A stretch of 64,000 nucleotides of DNA, taken from the NCBI RefSeq assembly GCF_041821145.1, contig NZ_JBGUBC010000003.1:137238-201237 (forward strand), given 5' to 3'. The translations under genes were made by a program, and so were the position numbers. Source of the stretch: Halopenitus sp041821145 (GTDB taxonomy: Archaea; Halobacteriota; Halobacteria; Halobacteriales; Haloferacaceae). The notes beneath the pieces were generated by a model that had not been told where the DNA came from, searched no databases, and worked only from the letters and a program-made list of their open reading frames with translations. Below are positions 33,798 through 42,592 of the stretch, in pieces (the first letter of the stretch is position 1; every line of letters starts with the position of its first letter).

Positions 33798-35225
33798 ATG
33801 CGCCACGATCAGGCCCGCTACACTCGAGAGGACGAGGACAAACACGAGCCGCTGCTGGCCGAAAAGCGCGAGGAGACGGTCGACGTCCGCGATGAGAGCC
33901 CGCTTCCGGACGATCTGACCCGCGAGGAACTGACGCTGCCGGCGCTTTCGGAACCCGAGTTGACCCGTCATTACACCCGGCTCTCCCAGATGAACTGGGC
34001 GATCGACACCGGGCCCTACCCGCTCGGGTCGTGTACGATGAAGTACAACCCGCCGTTCACTGAGGACGTCGCTGCCGACCCGAACGCGGCGGTCCATCCC
34101 GATCGCTCGGCGGCGTCGACACAGGGGAATCTGTCGGTCCTCCATGGCCTTCAGGAGTATCTGGCCACGATCGGCGGAATGGATGCGGTGACGCTACAGC
34201 CTCCGGCCGGGGCTGCCGGCGAGTTCACCGGGATCCGGATCGCGAAGGCCTATCACGAGTCACGAGGAGACGACCGCTCGGAGGTTATCGTTCCGGCCTC
34301 TGCCCACGGAACCAACTTCGCGACTGCCGCGCTTGCGGGGTACGACGTCGTGGAACTCCCCTCCGACGACGACGGTCGCGTCGATCTGGACGCGTTGCGG
34401 GCGGCCGTTTCCGAGGACACTGCCGCATTGATGCTCACGAATCCGAATACGGTCGGGCTCTTCGAGCGTGACATCGAGGAGATCGCGACGATCGTTCACG
34501 ACGCCGGTGGACTGCTGTACTACGACGGCGCCAACCTCAACGCGCTCCTTGGACGGGCCCGCCCCGGCGACATGGGATTCGACGTGATGCATTATAACGT
34601 CCACAAGACCTTCGCCACGCCGCACGGCGGCGGCGGTCCCGGCGCGGGTCCCGTCGGCGTGGTCGATGACCTCGTGGAATTCCTCCCCACTCCGCACGTT
34701 CGCGAGCGGGAGAGCGGTGCCGGCTACGAACTGGTCGAGCCCGACCAGTCGATCGGGAAGGTCCACGGCTTCTCCGGAAACTGGCTCGTGTTGATAAAGG
34801 CGTACGCCTACATCGCTCGTCTCGGCGAGGACGGACTTCTCGATGCCTCCGCGAAGGCGGTTCTCAACGCGAACTACCTGGCAGCACGGATCGATCTCGA
34901 GGTCCCGTATGGACCCTTCCATCACGAGTTCGCGGCGACTGCCGGCGATCGCGACGCCGCCGACGTGGCAAAACGAATGCTCGATTACGGAGTTCATCCT
35001 CCGACCACGAAGTGGCCGGAGATGGTCCCCGAGGCGATGTTGACCGAGCCGACCGAGATCGAAAGCCGGTCGTCCCTCGACGACCTCGCCGCAGCCTTCG
35101 ATCGCGCCTACGCCGACGACCTGGCCGAACTCGAGTCGGCTCCGAATCGAACGACGGCGCGGCGGATCGATCAGGTCTCGGCCGCCCGGAATCCGGTGTT
35201 GTCCTGGCGAGACCTGGACATCTGA
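33798..35225 (+). CDS. gcvPB: glycine dehydrogenase (decarboxylating) subunit 2
   Basis: The 475-residue protein is the C-terminal-type P subunit carrying the PLP site: HYNVHKTFATPHGGGGPGAG, with Lys270 expected to bind PLP. Other family motifs are LGSCTMKYNP, GAAGEFTGIRIAKAYH and PASAHGTNFATAALAG. It decarboxylates glycine and passes the aminomethyl group to GcvH. ATG follows the gcvPA stop with no gap. Operon order gcvT-gcvH-gcvPA-gcvPB is typical of haloarchaea. Confidence 0.95.
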   Translation: MRHDQARYTREDEDKHEPLLAEKREETVDVRDESPLPDDLTREELTLPALSEPELTRHYTRLSQMNWAIDTGPYPLGSCTMKYNPPFTEDVAADPNAAVHPDRSAASTQGNLSVLHGLQEYLATIGGMDAVTLQPPAGAAGEFTGIRIAKAYHESRGDDRSEVIVPASAHGTNFATAALAGYDVVELPSDDDGRVDLDALRAAVSEDTAALMLTNPNTVGLFERDIEEIATIVHDAGGLLYYDGANLNALLGRARPGDMGFDVMHYNVHKTFATPHGGGGPGAGPVGVVDDLVEFLPTPHVRERESGAGYELVEPDQSIGKVHGFSGNWLVLIKAYAYIARLGEDGLLDASAKAVLNANYLAARIDLEVPYGPFHHEFAATAGDRDAADVAKRMLDYGVHPPTTKWPEMVPEAMLTEPTEIESRSSLDDLAAAFDRAYADDLAELESAPNRTTARRIDQVSAARNPVLSWRDLDI

Positions 35226-35249
35226 GCGGCGCGTCCCACCTTCGTTGGT

Positions 35250-36521
35250 CTATTCGTCCGGGATCGCCCCGGCCTCGCGTAGCGTCCGCAGATCCCCTTC
35301 GTCGTAGCCGTACTCGGTCAGCACGTCCGCCGTGTGTTCGCCCAAAAGCGGCGGATGGTGTCGATAGGTCGTCGGCGTCCGCGAGAAATGCATCGGCGAT
35401 CCGGGCATCTCGACGGTGCCGGCCGTCGGGTGATCCATCTCCACGTGCATCCCGCGGGCGTGGATCTGCGGGTCATCGAACAGCTCCGCCATGTCCCGGA
35501 CGTGGCTCGCGGGGACGTCGTGATCCGCAAGCGCATCGAGCGCCTCCTCGGTCGTCAACGCGGCGAACTCCGCGTTGAGTTCCGCATCGAGAACCGCCCG
35601 GTTGCGGACGCGTTTCGTGTTCGTCTCGAAGCGCTCGTCGGCGAGCAGGTCGGGGCGATCGAGCGCCTCACAAAGCGGCGGCCAGAAGGGGTCCGACGAG
35701 CAGGCGACGACGACGTAACCGTCGCGCGTCTGGAAGGCCTGGTACGGAGCGATGTTCGGATGCTTGCTCCCCATCCGACCCGGCGGATCACCGGAGGCGA
35801 AATAGTTCGTCGCCATGTAACTCATCCAGGCCGCCTGTCCATCGAGGAGGCTCACGTCGACCTTCTGACCGGTCCCGTCGCCGAGTTCCCGCTCCAGTAG
35901 CGACGCGAGGATCGCCTGTGTAGCGTACATCCCCGCGCCGACGTCGGCGAGCGCGACGCCCACGCGCACTGGCGGCCCGCCCTCGACGCCGGTGATGCTC
36001 ATCAGCCCGCCGCGCGCCTGCATCATGATGTCGTAGGCGGGCTTGTCGCGATCGGGGCCCCACTCACCGTATCCGGAGATCGCACAGTAGATCAATCCGG
36101 GATTCGATTCGCACAGATCGCCATACCCGAGACCCCACTCGGCCATCTTGCCGACACGGAAGTTCTCGACGAGCACGTCGGCCTCGTTCGCGAGATCTCG
36201 AAACACCGTACGGCCCGCCTCGCTCGCGAGATTCAACTCGACGGAGCGCTTGTTGCGGTTGACGCTCACATAGTAGGCGCTCTCGCCCGGTTCCTCCCGC
36301 TTGTCGCCCGACTCCGTTCCCTCCTCGTCGCCGAACGATGGTGGATACCAGCCGCGTGTCTGGTCGCCCTCGCCGGGCCGTTCGATCTTGATCACGTCCG
36401 CGCCGAGATCGCCGAGTTGCATTGTACAGAACGGTCCCACGAGCACCCGGGAGGCATCGAGTACGGTCACGCCCTCGAGCGGTCCGTTCTCCTCCGTCGG
36501 GGTTCGGGCTTCACCGACCAT
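35250..36521 (-). CDS. CoA transferase, CaiB/Frc family III
   Basis: ATG 36519-36521 (423 residues) is preferred to an upstream frame that adds an Arg-rich tail. The protein begins GPLEGVTVLDASRVLVGPFCTMQLGDLGADVIKIERPGEGD (key motifs VLDxSRVLxGPxxxxxLxDLGADVIKIE), and has YYVSVNRNKRSVELNL and PAYDIMMQARGGLMSITG, where Asp (about residue 163) is the catalytic residue that forms an acyl anhydride. It transfers CoA between carboxylic acids; the substrate is unknown. It converges with gcvPB and is divergent from the 3-hydroxyisobutyrate-dehydrogenase-like gene. Confidence 0.9.
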   Translation of the reverse strand: MVGEARTPTEENGPLEGVTVLDASRVLVGPFCTMQLGDLGADVIKIERPGEGDQTRGWYPPSFGDEEGTESGDKREEPGESAYYVSVNRNKRSVELNLASEAGRTVFRDLANEADVLVENFRVGKMAEWGLGYGDLCESNPGLIYCAISGYGEWGPDRDKPAYDIMMQARGGLMSITGVEGGPPVRVGVALADVGAGMYATQAILASLLERELGDGTGQKVDVSLLDGQAAWMSYMATNYFASGDPPGRMGSKHPNIAPYQAFQTRDGYVVVACSSDPFWPPLCEALDRPDLLADERFETNTKRVRNRAVLDAELNAEFAALTTEEALDALADHDVPASHVRDMAELFDDPQIHARGMHVEMDHPTAGTVEMPGSPMHFSRTPTTYRHHPPLLGEHTADVLTEYGYDEGDLRTLREAGAIPDE

Positions 36522-36646
36522 GGATACGCATGGCTCGCCCTTGCGGCGACGACGGCTTAAAAACCTCGGGCGATCGGCCCTTCCTCGGACAGGGGAGATG
36601 GGCGTCATCGGGATCGACGGATCTCAGTCCCGGGTTCGAGGCTTAG

Positions 36647-36655
36647 ACTTTTAGG
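36647..36655 (+). promoter_or_regulatory. TATA-like box of the 3-hydroxyisobutyrate-dehydrogenase-like gene
   Basis: ACTTTTAGG is centred about 28 bases before ATG 36679, the spacing expected for a leaderless archaeal transcript starting at or near the start codon. The intervening sequence has no Shine-Dalgarno. Confidence 0.5.
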
Positions 36656-36678
36656 CACCATGCCCCCATAGGAATACT

Positions 36679-37590
36679 ATGCCGACAAAGACCGTTGGAT
36701 TCGTTGGACTCGGAATCATGGGCCTGCCGATGGCGAAGAACCTGCTGGATGCGGGGTATTCGGTCGTCGGACACAATCGCTCCGCCGAACCGACCGAGGA
36801 ACTCGTGGAGTATGGCGGCGAAGACGGGGGATCCCCTGCGGGGGTCGCTGAGCGGAGCGACGTCGTCCTGATGTGTTTGCCGGACTCGCCGGACGTCGAG
36901 AACGTCGTTCTCGGTGAGGGATCCGAATCGGATCCCCTTATCGAGGGGGTGAGCGAGGGCATGACCGTCGTCGATCACTCGACCATCTCGCCGACGGTCG
37001 CGGAGTCGGTGGCCGAGGAACTCGCCGACGACGGCGTGACGATGCTCGACGCTCCGATTTCAGGTGGTGAACAGGGCGCGATCGACGGGACGTTGTCGAT
37101 CATGGTCGGCGGCGACGAGGACGCACTCGACGATCAGATGGACGTCCTTGAGGTGATGGGCGAGACGATCACACACTGTGGCCCGAGCGGCACCGGACAG
37201 ACGACGAAGGCGTGCAACCAGATCGTCGTCGCCGCTCAGATGGTCGGGGTCAGCGAGGCGCTCGTGTTCGCGGACAACGCCGGTGCCGACCTTGAGGCCG
37301 TCGTGAACGCCATAAGCGGCGGCGCGGCGGGATGTTGGACCCTCGACAACCGCGCTCCCAACATGATCCAGGGTGACTTCGATCCGGGATTCTTCGCGCA
37401 GTACCAGTACAAGGACCTTCGGATCGCCACGGACGCCGGCGAGAACTTCGGTTCGCCGATGCCCCAGACCGCGCTCAACCACGAACTCTACAAGACGATG
37501 GTGCAAAACGGGATGGAACGGGACGACAACTCGGGCGTGATGCAGGTCCTCGAGATGCTGTCCGGCGGGGAAGCGCGCGTCGACGAGTAG
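36679..37590 (+). CDS. 3-hydroxyisobutyrate dehydrogenase / tartronate semialdehyde reductase-like enzyme
   Basis: The 303-residue protein has the beta-hydroxyacid dehydrogenase layout: Rossmann motif VGFVGLGIMGLPMAKNL (G10, G12, G15), DAPISGGEQGAIDGTLSIMVGG (substrate-binding loop), GPSGTGQTTKACNQI with catalytic Lys177, and the C-terminal helical domain with YKDLRIATDAGENFGSPMPQTAL. It would oxidise or reduce a beta-hydroxy acid with NAD(P). The substrate (3-hydroxyisobutyrate, glycerate or another) cannot be fixed; near the sugar-acid island it may reduce tartronate semialdehyde. Confidence 0.9.
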   Translation: MPTKTVGFVGLGIMGLPMAKNLLDAGYSVVGHNRSAEPTEELVEYGGEDGGSPAGVAERSDVVLMCLPDSPDVENVVLGEGSESDPLIEGVSEGMTVVDHSTISPTVAESVAEELADDGVTMLDAPISGGEQGAIDGTLSIMVGGDEDALDDQMDVLEVMGETITHCGPSGTGQTTKACNQIVVAAQMVGVSEALVFADNAGADLEAVVNAISGGAAGCWTLDNRAPNMIQGDFDPGFFAQYQYKDLRIATDAGENFGSPMPQTALNHELYKTMVQNGMERDDNSGVMQVLEMLSGGEARVDE

Positions 37591-37606
37591 CCACTTTCGG
37601 GTCGTC

Positions 37607-39247
37607 CTAAAGTCCCTCTCGACCGCTCCCGACGAGCAACACCACCATCGAGAGCCCCGAGATGGCCAACAGCAGCAGCGCCGGAACGGCCGCATACTGG
37701 AAGTAGGCGGCCTCCTGTGCGCGCCATATCTGAGTGACGATCGTTTCGAATCCCGTCGGTCGAAGGATGAGCGTCACGGGGAGCTCCTTCATCGTCGTCA
37801 AGAAGACGAGTGCCGCCCCGGCCGTGACGCTTGGAGCGATGAGCCTGATCGTGACGCGTCGGAACGCCCCGCCGGGGGTCTCCCCGAGCGTTCGTGCGGC
37901 CTCGACGAGCGTCGGATCGACGCCAAGAACGCCGGATCTGAGGGTACCAACGGCCTGTGGAGCGAACCGAACGACGTACGCGAAGACCAAAAGCGGGATC
38001 GTCTGATATATCTTCGGCGAACGCGGGATGTCGAGGGACTCGTATCCGGCCCCGAAGTAGACGAGCGCGAGCGCGAGAACGATCCCCGGGACCGCGAACC
38101 CAACGTAGGTCGCACGCTCGAAAATGGTCGCAAGCACCGATTCGTGGCGCGCGGAGAAGTACGCGATCGGTAGTGCCGCCGCCGAGGCGGCGATGGCGGC
38201 GGCAAGCGCGACCGTCGCGGAGTTGAGCGCGAAGCTCCACTCGAAGGCCAACGAGGGACGACGGCCCGCCCCTCCGCTCGTGAGCCACAGGAGGAGGATC
38301 CACACCGGGACCACGAGCGCAACGACGGAGACGATCCCCGGAAGCAGCGTGGCGGGCCAGCGCCAGACGCCGAGGTCGACGCGCATCTCGCCGCCCGATC
38401 TCCCCGTTCCCCCTTCGACCGTCCGGTCCGTGCGGATCCACTGTTCGAGCGCCAATACCAACAGCACGACTCCGAGCAGTTGGAGGGACAAAAGCGCCGC
38501 GTACTCCTGGCCAAAGGAGTTGTACTCGACGTAGATCTGCTGGGTGAACACGGCGACGCGCATGATCGCCGGCGTTCCGAAATCCGAGATCGCATACAGC
38601 GCCGACAGCAGTCCTCCCGCGGCCACGGCCGGTCGGATGTGCGGTACCGTCACGCGTTTGAACGTCTCCCACCGTGTGTGGTTGAGCGTCCGTGCGGCCT
38701 CGATGAGCGTGATGTCGAGTGATAACAGTGCCGCTCGTGTCGTCAGGTACACGTACGGGTAGGTGTACAGCGAGATCACGATCACTGCGCCGCCCAACCC
38801 GTATATCTCCGGAATCCGTTCGATCCCCAGCGGCGACAGGAGGTCGTGAAACTCGCCGCGGGGACCGAACGCCGAGACGAACGAGAACGCGCCGACGTAA
38901 CTGGGAACCACGAGCGGGAGCGCCGCGACGATCGTCCAGAACCGTCTGAAGGGAAGGTTCGTTCGGGTGGTGAGATACGCCAGTGGAATGCCGATCACCA
39001 TGGAGGCGACCGTGACACCGACCATTAATCCGACGCTGTTTGCAAGCACCTCGAGGGTCCGCCAGCGAACCACGAGATCACGTGCCCGCGACGGATCCAC
39101 CGTCGCGGCCTCGATCACGAGCCAACTCAGCGGCAGCACCATCGCGGCGGCGATCCCCGCACACAGAAGCGTCAACCCGAGCGGCGGACGCTCCTCGCGC
39201 TCGAGCGCCCTCCGGACGGTTCGAACGACCGATCGGATATCTCCCAT
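37607..39247 (-). CDS. fused iron(III)-type ABC transporter permease (FbpB-like)
   Basis: ATG 39245-39247 gives 546 residues; a longer frame upstream has an Ala/Arg-rich non-family extension. The protein holds two fused permease halves, each of about six membrane helices, and each with an EAA loop for ATPase contact (EAARTLNHTRWETFKRVTVP and EAARTLGETPGGAFRRVTI). This double layout is typical of the FbpB/HitB/thiamine family. No periplasmic-binding or ATPase subunit gene is present in the window, so it is an orphan here. It is divergent from a gene whose promoter carries a DtxR-like palindrome, which supports an iron role. Confidence 0.88.
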   Translation of the reverse strand: MGDIRSVVRTVRRALEREERPPLGLTLLCAGIAAAMVLPLSWLVIEAATVDPSRARDLVVRWRTLEVLANSVGLMVGVTVASMVIGIPLAYLTTRTNLPFRRFWTIVAALPLVVPSYVGAFSFVSAFGPRGEFHDLLSPLGIERIPEIYGLGGAVIVISLYTYPYVYLTTRAALLSLDITLIEAARTLNHTRWETFKRVTVPHIRPAVAAGGLLSALYAISDFGTPAIMRVAVFTQQIYVEYNSFGQEYAALLSLQLLGVVLLVLALEQWIRTDRTVEGGTGRSGGEMRVDLGVWRWPATLLPGIVSVVALVVPVWILLLWLTSGGAGRRPSLAFEWSFALNSATVALAAAIAASAAALPIAYFSARHESVLATIFERATYVGFAVPGIVLALALVYFGAGYESLDIPRSPKIYQTIPLLVFAYVVRFAPQAVGTLRSGVLGVDPTLVEAARTLGETPGGAFRRVTIRLIAPSVTAGAALVFLTTMKELPVTLILRPTGFETIVTQIWRAQEAAYFQYAAVPALLLLAISGLSMVVLLVGSGREGL

Positions 39248-39284
39248 CGATGTCCTCCGTGTATAAGCGGAGCCACTCCAACGG

Positions 39285-39292
39285 CTATAAGG
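39285..39292 (+). promoter_or_regulatory. TATA box of the gluconate-dehydrogenase-like operon
   Basis: CTATAAGG is centred about 26 bases before ATG 39315, so a leaderless transcript is likely. Its last bases overlap the palindrome at 39291-39310, so a protein bound there would block initiation. Read backwards, CCTTATAG could serve the divergent permease gene with a short leader. Confidence 0.55.
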
Positions 39293-39310
39293 ATTAGGTT
39301 TGCCTAATCC
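39291..39310. promoter_or_regulatory. DtxR/IdeR-like operator palindrome
   Basis: Perfect 8-base arms GGATTAGG and CCTAATCC are separated by TTTG. The core is TTAGG-N4-CCTAA, the half-site geometry of DtxR/IdeR iron regulators. It lies between TATA box and start codon of the gluconate-dehydrogenase-like gene and in the upstream region of the divergent iron-type permease. A second site of the same geometry is at 41586-41603. Confidence 0.65.
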
Positions 39311-39314
39311 GGAC

Positions 39315-39890
39315 ATGCAGCTTTCGAGACGCGACGCGATCGCCGCTCTCGCGGCGATCGGCGCCGGCGGTGCCGCAGCCGGGGGGGCCGCCCGCCTTCG
39401 CAGCGATCGGGATGGAGGCGATGACGGCGACATCCCCAAAAACGCGACGGTCGATTCCGATCCCTCCTTCGACGACGCGGAACTCGCCGACGCGTTCGTC
39501 GCCGTCGCCGAAGTCGTCTATCCCTCGGAAGTAACCGGTCTCGAGGAGTTCGTCCGGTCGTTCCTCGGTGGCCGGCTCGATCGCGGATCCCACGCCGAGC
39601 CGCTCCGGGCGACCGCGAGCCAACTCGATCGACGCGCCGAGGAGTGGTACGACGATCGGATCGTGGCGCTTCCCGTCGCCGACCGTGACCGGCTCCTTCG
39701 TGAAGTTGGTGCCGATACGGCCGATGAGGTCCCCGACGGAACGCTCGCCGAGCGGGTCCGGTATTACGTCGTTAACGAGTTGTTGCTCGCCCTCTATGCC
39801 TCCCCGACGGGAGGAGAGCTCGTCGGCATCGAGAACCCGCAGGGCCACCCGGGTGGACGCGACACGTATCAGCGAGGGCCGAATCGATGA
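39315..39890 (+). CDS. gluconate 2-dehydrogenase subunit 3-like protein, TAT-exported
   Basis: ATG 39315 gives 191 residues starting MQLSRRDAIAALAAIGAGG, a twin-Arg signal (SRRDA-x-hydrophobic) of the type that directs folded proteins across the membrane. The rest (FVAVAEVVYPSEVTGLEEFVRSFL; EWYDDRIVALPVADRDRLLREVG) matches gluconate 2-dehydrogenase subunit 3, a helical partner of a GMC flavoprotein. The GMC gene follows 42 bases downstream. Start codon sits four bases after the palindrome at 39291-39310. Confidence 0.88.
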   Translation: MQLSRRDAIAALAAIGAGGAAAGGAARLRSDRDGGDDGDIPKNATVDSDPSFDDAELADAFVAVAEVVYPSEVTGLEEFVRSFLGGRLDRGSHAEPLRATASQLDRRAEEWYDDRIVALPVADRDRLLREVGADTADEVPDGTLAERVRYYVVNELLLALYASPTGGELVGIENPQGHPGGRDTYQRGPNR

Positions 39891-39932
39891 GCCGGAGGAG
39901 GTCGGATCCATGACCGAGGGGGGATCCAACCC

Positions 39933-41555
39933 ATGAGCCGACGGGAAGGATCCGGGAGCATGAACGTCGACCGCACGCCGGTCGAGAACGCCGACGTCTG
40001 CGTCGTCGGTGCCGGCCCTGCCGGCGGCATCGTGGGCGAACGCCTTGCGGCGAGCGGTCACGAGGTCGTGATCCTGGATGCGGGTCCTCGCTTCGATTCG
40101 GGCGATCGGCTGGACCGGCAGGAGCGCGCGATCCGCCCGGCCTACGACCGCCCTGACGTGTGGGACGGGGATCCCGAACGCGACGCACACTCCGTCAGTG
40201 GCGAGCGGTTCTACCCACTCAATCACGCCCGCGTGAAGGGCGTCGGGGGCTCGACGCTCCACTGGCAGGGAATGGTGATGCGGCTTCACGAGGACGATTT
40301 CGCCGCGGCCAGCGAGCGGGGTGTCGGCGTCGATTGGCCGATCGACTACGCCGACCTCCGACCGTTCTACGCCGAGGCGGAACGCGAGATCGGGGTCGCG
40401 GGTGCAAGCGACAATCCGTATGCACCGCCCCGGGAGGAGCCGCACCCGATGCCGGCGTTTCCGCCCTCCTACAGCGACAGCCTGTTCGCGGAGGCCTGCG
40501 AGGAACTCGAGATCGATATGCATTCGGTTCCTAACGCACGAAATTCCGAGCCCTACGACGGCCGGAGCGGCTGTGTGGGCTACGGGACCTGTCAGCCGGT
40601 CTGTCCCTCCGGCGCGAAGTACGACGCGACCGTTCACGTCGAACGTGCGGAAGAACACGGTGCGACGATCATCGATCGGGCGACGGTCCAGCGTCTTGAG
40701 CACGGCCCGAACGGGGAAACGGTCGAGACGGCCGAGTACGTAACTCCGGATGGAACGGTCCACCGACAGGGGGCGGACGCCTTCGTCGTGGCCTGCGGCG
40801 GCGTGGAGACGCCGCGGTTGCTGTTGCTCTCGGAGTCGAACGCCTACCCTGACGGGCTGGCGAACACGAGCGGGCTCGTCGGGCGATTCTTCATGGATCA
40901 CCTGTTTGCGGGGACCGGCGGCGTCCTCTCGGAGCCGACCCGCCAGAATCACGTCGGCTTCCTGACGAGCGAGTGTCACGGATTCTACGACGAGGCCGAC
41001 GCGGAGACCGCGCCGTTCAAACTGGAGTTCTTCAACTACGGCGGTCCTTCGCCGGTTGAGATGGCGCTTTCGGGCGACCGATGGGGGGATGATCTGCTCG
41101 CTCACCTCCGTGAGGAGTACGGCAACCACGTCGGGATGGGAGCGCTCGTCGAACAGCTCCCCGACAAGGACAGCTACGTCGGGCTCGATCGCGACCGCAC
41201 CGACGCCTTCGGTAATCCGGTCCCCGACGTCCACTGGTCGGTCGATGACCGCGCCCTCGAGACGATCGAACGGGTGAACGCGATCCAGGAGTCGATCCTC
41301 GAGGAATTAGGGGCGGAGATCACCTGGCAAGTCGATCGGGAGGATGCCGGTCCCGCCTATCACCACATGGGGACGACTCGAATGGGCGAGAACCCGGACG
41401 AGAGCGTCGTGAACCCGCGGCTTCGGACCCACGATCTCCGGAACTGCTGGATCGTCGGCAGCAGCGTCTTTCCGACCGCCGGTGCGATGAACCCGACACT
41501 CACGATCGCGGCTCTGGCACTCAGGGCGGCCGAACACATTGCCGACGCGCTCTGA
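39933..41555 (+). CDS. GMC family oxidoreductase (gluconate dehydrogenase large subunit-like)
   Basis: The 540-residue flavoprotein has the FAD dinucleotide motif VCVVGAGPAGGIVGERLA, the GMC glycine loop (KGVGGSTLHWQGMVMR) and the C-terminal GMC motif with HHMGTTRMGENP, and NCWIVGSSVFPTAGAMNPTLTI, where His and Asn are the usual catalytic pair. Cys residues in CVGYGTCQPVCPSGAKYD resemble an iron-sulfur-type insertion known in this group. It would oxidise a polyol or sugar acid and pass electrons to the membrane, exported together with the TAT subunit 3. ATG 39933 or ATG 39960 could both be the start. Confidence 0.9.
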   Translation: MSRREGSGSMNVDRTPVENADVCVVGAGPAGGIVGERLAASGHEVVILDAGPRFDSGDRLDRQERAIRPAYDRPDVWDGDPERDAHSVSGERFYPLNHARVKGVGGSTLHWQGMVMRLHEDDFAAASERGVGVDWPIDYADLRPFYAEAEREIGVAGASDNPYAPPREEPHPMPAFPPSYSDSLFAEACEELEIDMHSVPNARNSEPYDGRSGCVGYGTCQPVCPSGAKYDATVHVERAEEHGATIIDRATVQRLEHGPNGETVETAEYVTPDGTVHRQGADAFVVACGGVETPRLLLLSESNAYPDGLANTSGLVGRFFMDHLFAGTGGVLSEPTRQNHVGFLTSECHGFYDEADAETAPFKLEFFNYGGPSPVEMALSGDRWGDDLLAHLREEYGNHVGMGALVEQLPDKDSYVGLDRDRTDAFGNPVPDVHWSVDDRALETIERVNAIQESILEELGAEITWQVDREDAGPAYHHMGTTRMGENPDESVVNPRLRTHDLRNCWIVGSSVFPTAGAMNPTLTIAALALRAAEHIADAL

Positions 41556-41585
41556 ATGATGCGGTGGATCGACTCCACCACGTTG

Positions 41586-41603
41586 TTTTAGGTGAACCTA
41601 AAA
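41586..41603. promoter_or_regulatory. second DtxR/IdeR-like operator palindrome
   Basis: TTTTAGGT and ACCTAAAA are perfect 8-base inverted arms with GA between. The core TTAGG-N4-CCTAA is the same as at 39291-39310. It sits directly upstream of, and touches, the TATA-like AACATAAG (41603-41610) of the glycosyltransferase gene, so binding should interfere with transcription-factor B/TBP loading. Confidence 0.65.
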
Positions 41604-41610
41604 ACATAAG
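41603..41610 (+). promoter_or_regulatory. TATA-like box of the glycosyltransferase gene
   Basis: AACATAAG lies 26-33 bases before ATG 41636, matching leaderless initiation. The upstream palindrome ends inside it. Confidence 0.5.
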
Positions 41611-41635
41611 TCGCTCCGGAAACGAGAGGTATCCA

Positions 41636-42508
41636 ATGAGCCAGTCAATCGAGACTGACGTCGAGAACGTCGAGAGCGCTCCCGCTGTCGCCGTCGATTC
41701 GGATGTCGCCGCCGACTCAGACGTCGTCGCCGATTCGGACGCTCCGGTCGACACAACGCGATCGGCGGACGTGGACGCCGAAAATGACGCGACTGCGGAC
41801 GACGAACCCGCCGACGAGGGTGACCGCTACACGTTCGACGACCTCAGCGTCGTCATGGGCACCTACAACGAGGAAGAGGCGATCGAGACGGTCCTCTCGG
41901 ACATCGAGCGCGTCACGGACGGGCGGGCCGAGGTCGTCTGCGTCGACGGATCCTCGGACCGAACTCCCGAGATCGCCCGGGAACACGGTGCCCGGGTAAT
42001 CGATCAGGAACCACAGGGGTACGGCGTGGCGGTCCGTGAGGCGATCCTCACGCCCGATCGACCGGTCGTTATCACGACCGACTGTGACGACACCTATCCG
42101 ATGGATCGGATCCCCGAGTTTCTCGCGACCATCAACGAGGGATACGACGTCGTCAGCGGTGATCGACTCTATCACGGGGCCGCGACGATGCCGACGTTCA
42201 ATCGATTCGGGAACCACGCCTTCGCCGCGATCGCGAGCCTACTGATGGGAACGCGCGTTCATGACACCACCACCGGCATGCGCGCGTATCGTCGCGAGGT
42301 CGTCGAATCGATCGACTGGACCGAGAACACCGGCCTCTCGGCGGAGCTTCTGGTCCGGCCGCTACTGCGCGGATACGATGTCCGCGAGATCCCGATCGCC
42401 TACGGCGAGCGCGCCGGCGAGACCAAACTCGATCCGCTCCGGGGCGGCGCCGCGATCGCGAAGTCGATCGTGACCGTCTGTCTCGAGGAGCGACTTCGCT
42501 CGCTTTAA
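41636..42508 (+). CDS. family 2 glycosyltransferase, DPM1-like
   Basis: ATG 41636 is chosen because the TATA box and operator precede it. The 290-residue protein starts with a long acidic/Ala-rich tail (about 1-65), then a GT2 domain: DLSVVMGTYNEEEAIETVL, VVCVDGSSDRTPEIA, DxD-type TTDCDDTYPMD, GDRLYHGAA, and DTTTGMRAYRREVVESI. No membrane helices are present. The closest pattern is dolichol-phosphate-mannose synthase. It would transfer a sugar from a nucleotide sugar to a lipid phosphate or another acceptor. The placement after the iron-type operator is curious. Confidence 0.85.
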   Translation: MSQSIETDVENVESAPAVAVDSDVAADSDVVADSDAPVDTTRSADVDAENDATADDEPADEGDRYTFDDLSVVMGTYNEEEAIETVLSDIERVTDGRAEVVCVDGSSDRTPEIAREHGARVIDQEPQGYGVAVREAILTPDRPVVITTDCDDTYPMDRIPEFLATINEGYDVVSGDRLYHGAATMPTFNRFGNHAFAAIASLLMGTRVHDTTTGMRAYRREVVESIDWTENTGLSAELLVRPLLRGYDVREIPIAYGERAGETKLDPLRGGAAIAKSIVTVCLEERLRSL

Positions 42509-42512
42509 CCTC

Positions 42513-42573
42513 GAGCGCTTTGCCCTGCTTTCGAGATCTCTCCTCTGCTTTGCGAGCGCTTTGTCCTGCTTCG
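42513..42573. repeat. direct repeat of about 21 bases between genes
   Basis: GAGCGCTTTGCCCTGCTTTC with GA (42513-42534) recurs as GAGCGCTTTGTCCTGCTTC with GA (42553-42573). The repeats lie in the 84-base gap between the convergent glycosyltransferase and DgoD genes. They may be duplicated terminator-region sequence; nothing else is seen in this gap. Confidence 0.55.
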
Positions 42574-42592
42574 ATCGTTTTTCCGACGGTTC

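Noticed and set aside
39294..41234. A 646-codon open frame on the minus strand over the GMC and TAT genes
   Set aside because: It is complementary to a conserved flavoprotein gene and has shadow-like composition.
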